From Bradyrhizobium macuxiense (GTDB lineage: Bacteria > Pseudomonadota > Alphaproteobacteria > Rhizobiales > Xanthobacteraceae), in the NCBI RefSeq assembly GCF_007993935.1, contig NZ_VITY01000007.1, forward strand, positions 1-64,000: 64,000 bases of DNA, written 5' to 3'. Shown here one piece after another: positions 63,124 through 64,000 of the stretch. Both the position numbers and the translations under genes were made by a program. The notes under the pieces were generated by a model that was not told the origin of the DNA, searched no databases, and saw nothing but the letters and a program-made list of their open reading frames with translations. How positions within the stretch are numbered: position 1 is the stretch's first letter; the number at the start of each line of letters is the position of its first letter.

Positions 63124-64000
63124 TCACTTCGCGGGCGAGGTCTCGTCGACCCAGAGGTCCTCGACGTTCTGATGGGTCAGTTCGGTCGCGTCCAACTGAA
63201 TTCCCTTGAGCCAGGGCTGCACCGCCATGACCGCCTTGTTGTAGTTGAAGAACCAGACCGGTGCTTCGTCATGGAGCAGCGCATTCGCCTTTTGCAGCAG
63301 CTGGACGCGCTTGGCAGCGTCGTCACTCTGCCCGGCTTCGTCGATCACCTTGTCGAACTCGGCGTTCTTGAAGTTCGTGTAGTTGCAGGCCGATTGCGGC
63401 GTCGCCGAGTGGAAGCATTTGAGCGCGGCCTGTGGATCCGGGCCGGTCGCCTGGGAATAGATGAAGGCCTGGAAGTCGCCCTTGCGAATGACCTCCGCCA
63501 GCACCGCGGTCTCGACCTGCTTGACCTTCACCTTGATGCCGACCTTGTCCAGCATCGGGATCGCGGCCTCGACGATCGGCAGGCCCCAGCTTTCATTCTG
63601 ACTGGTGGTCCATTCGAATTCGAAGCCCGTAGGATATCCCGCGTCGGCCAGCAATTGCTTCGCCTTCGCGGGATCATACGGGTAGGGCTTCATGGCCTTG
63701 TCGTATGCGGGCGACGTCAAGGGCAGCCAACTCGTGGCGCGATAGGCCTTGCCCTTGACCAGCTTGTTGATGATCAGATCGGCATCGATCGCGTAGTTGA
63801 TGGCCTGGCGAACCCGCTTGTCGGAGAACGGCTTGAAGGCGGGATTCATCCCCATATAGCGCGTGAAGACCTCGGCGACCTCGACGATGGTGCCCTTGAG
63901 ATCAGGGTCGGCCTGATAGGCGACATACTGTGCAGGCCCCAGCACCGAGGTGTCGATCTCCTTGTTGCGGAAGGCGACGTCGCGCGCCGCGGCTTCGCCC
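63124..64000 (-). CDS. Peptide ABC transporter substrate-binding protein (5' partial)
   Basis: The C-terminal 292 residues of an SBP_bac_5-family protein; the frame remains open to the window end, so the start and signal peptide are missing. Recognisable parts are NPAFKPFSDKRVRQAINYAI, then YDPAKAKQLLADAGYPTGFE and the C-terminal RVQLLQKANALLHDEAPVWF. Residues for the peptide backbone cannot be judged from this part. It heads the operon with two permeases and two ATPases downstream. Confidence 0.9.
   Translation of the reverse strand, partial: GEAAARDVAFRNKEIDTSVLGPAQYVAYQADPDLKGTIVEVAEVFTRYMGMNPAFKPFSDKRVRQAINYAIDADLIINKLVKGKAYRATSWLPLTSPAYDKAMKPYPYDPAKAKQLLADAGYPTGFEFEWTTSQNESWGLPIVEAAIPMLDKVGIKVKVKQVETAVLAEVIRKGDFQAFIYSQATGPDPQAALKCFHSATPQSACNYTNFKNAEFDKVIDEAGQSDDAAKRVQLLQKANALLHDEAPVWFFNYNKAVMAVQPWLKGIQLDATELTHQNVEDLWVDETSPAK

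Overview
The window is GC-rich DNA from an alphaproteobacterium, most likely Bradyrhizobium or a close relative. Supporting this are compact operons with ATGA start/stop overlaps, three long palindromic intergenic repeats of the kind common in Bradyrhizobium, and the combination of a flagellar filament cluster with XoxF-type methanol oxidation. No tRNA, rRNA, CRISPR array, insertion sequence or integrase was found.

Layout. 1-3082: 3' end of a molybdopterin-oxidoreductase/ferredoxin-reductase fusion and a short-chain fatty acid transporter. 3.4-7.6 kb: two small unknown genes and a large zinc-ribbon/nucleotide-cyclase/ATPase/TPR regulator. 7.7-12.4 kb (minus): formyltransferase, putative glycosyltransferase and a large HAD-family protein, a candidate glycan-modification operon. 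12.9-23.1 kb (plus): ECF sigma factor, flagellin, FliD, FliS, a small membrane protein, FlgD, FlgE, a small helical protein, a FlgN-like protein, FlgK and FlgL. Only hook, filament and chaperone genes are present; there are no motor or export genes.

23.3-54.1 kb is the most interesting part: a nearly continuous region for lanthanide-dependent, PQQ-linked alcohol oxidation. It holds a PQQ alcohol dehydrogenase with its cytochrome c and MoxJ-like partner, a lanmodulin homologue, a solitary pqqA, a CusA-like RND efflux pair and a NitT/TauT-type ABC transporter. It continues with a SoxYZ-like carrier, a metallo-beta-lactamase-fold protein, a second MoxJ/XoxJ-like protein and a CxxxCW protein. An ABC system with a periplasmic beta-propeller resembles the lut lanthanide-uptake cluster of Methylorubrum. 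After these come fghA, a response regulator/histidine kinase pair, an AraC regulator, and xoxF-xoxG-frmA-gfa. Both PQQ dehydrogenases carry the extra aspartate (D-x-D) that marks lanthanide enzymes. In outline, methanol is oxidised by XoxF to formaldehyde with electrons passing to XoxG; Gfa, the class III dehydrogenase and FghA then convert formaldehyde to formate via glutathione; the periplasmic proteins are presumed to supply metal, cofactor and maturation.

54.2-64.0 kb: an unknown secreted protein, an epoxide hydrolase, a membrane metallophosphoesterase, an AI-2E-family permease and a dipeptide/oligopeptide ABC operon (minus strand) whose substrate-binding gene runs off the end of the window.
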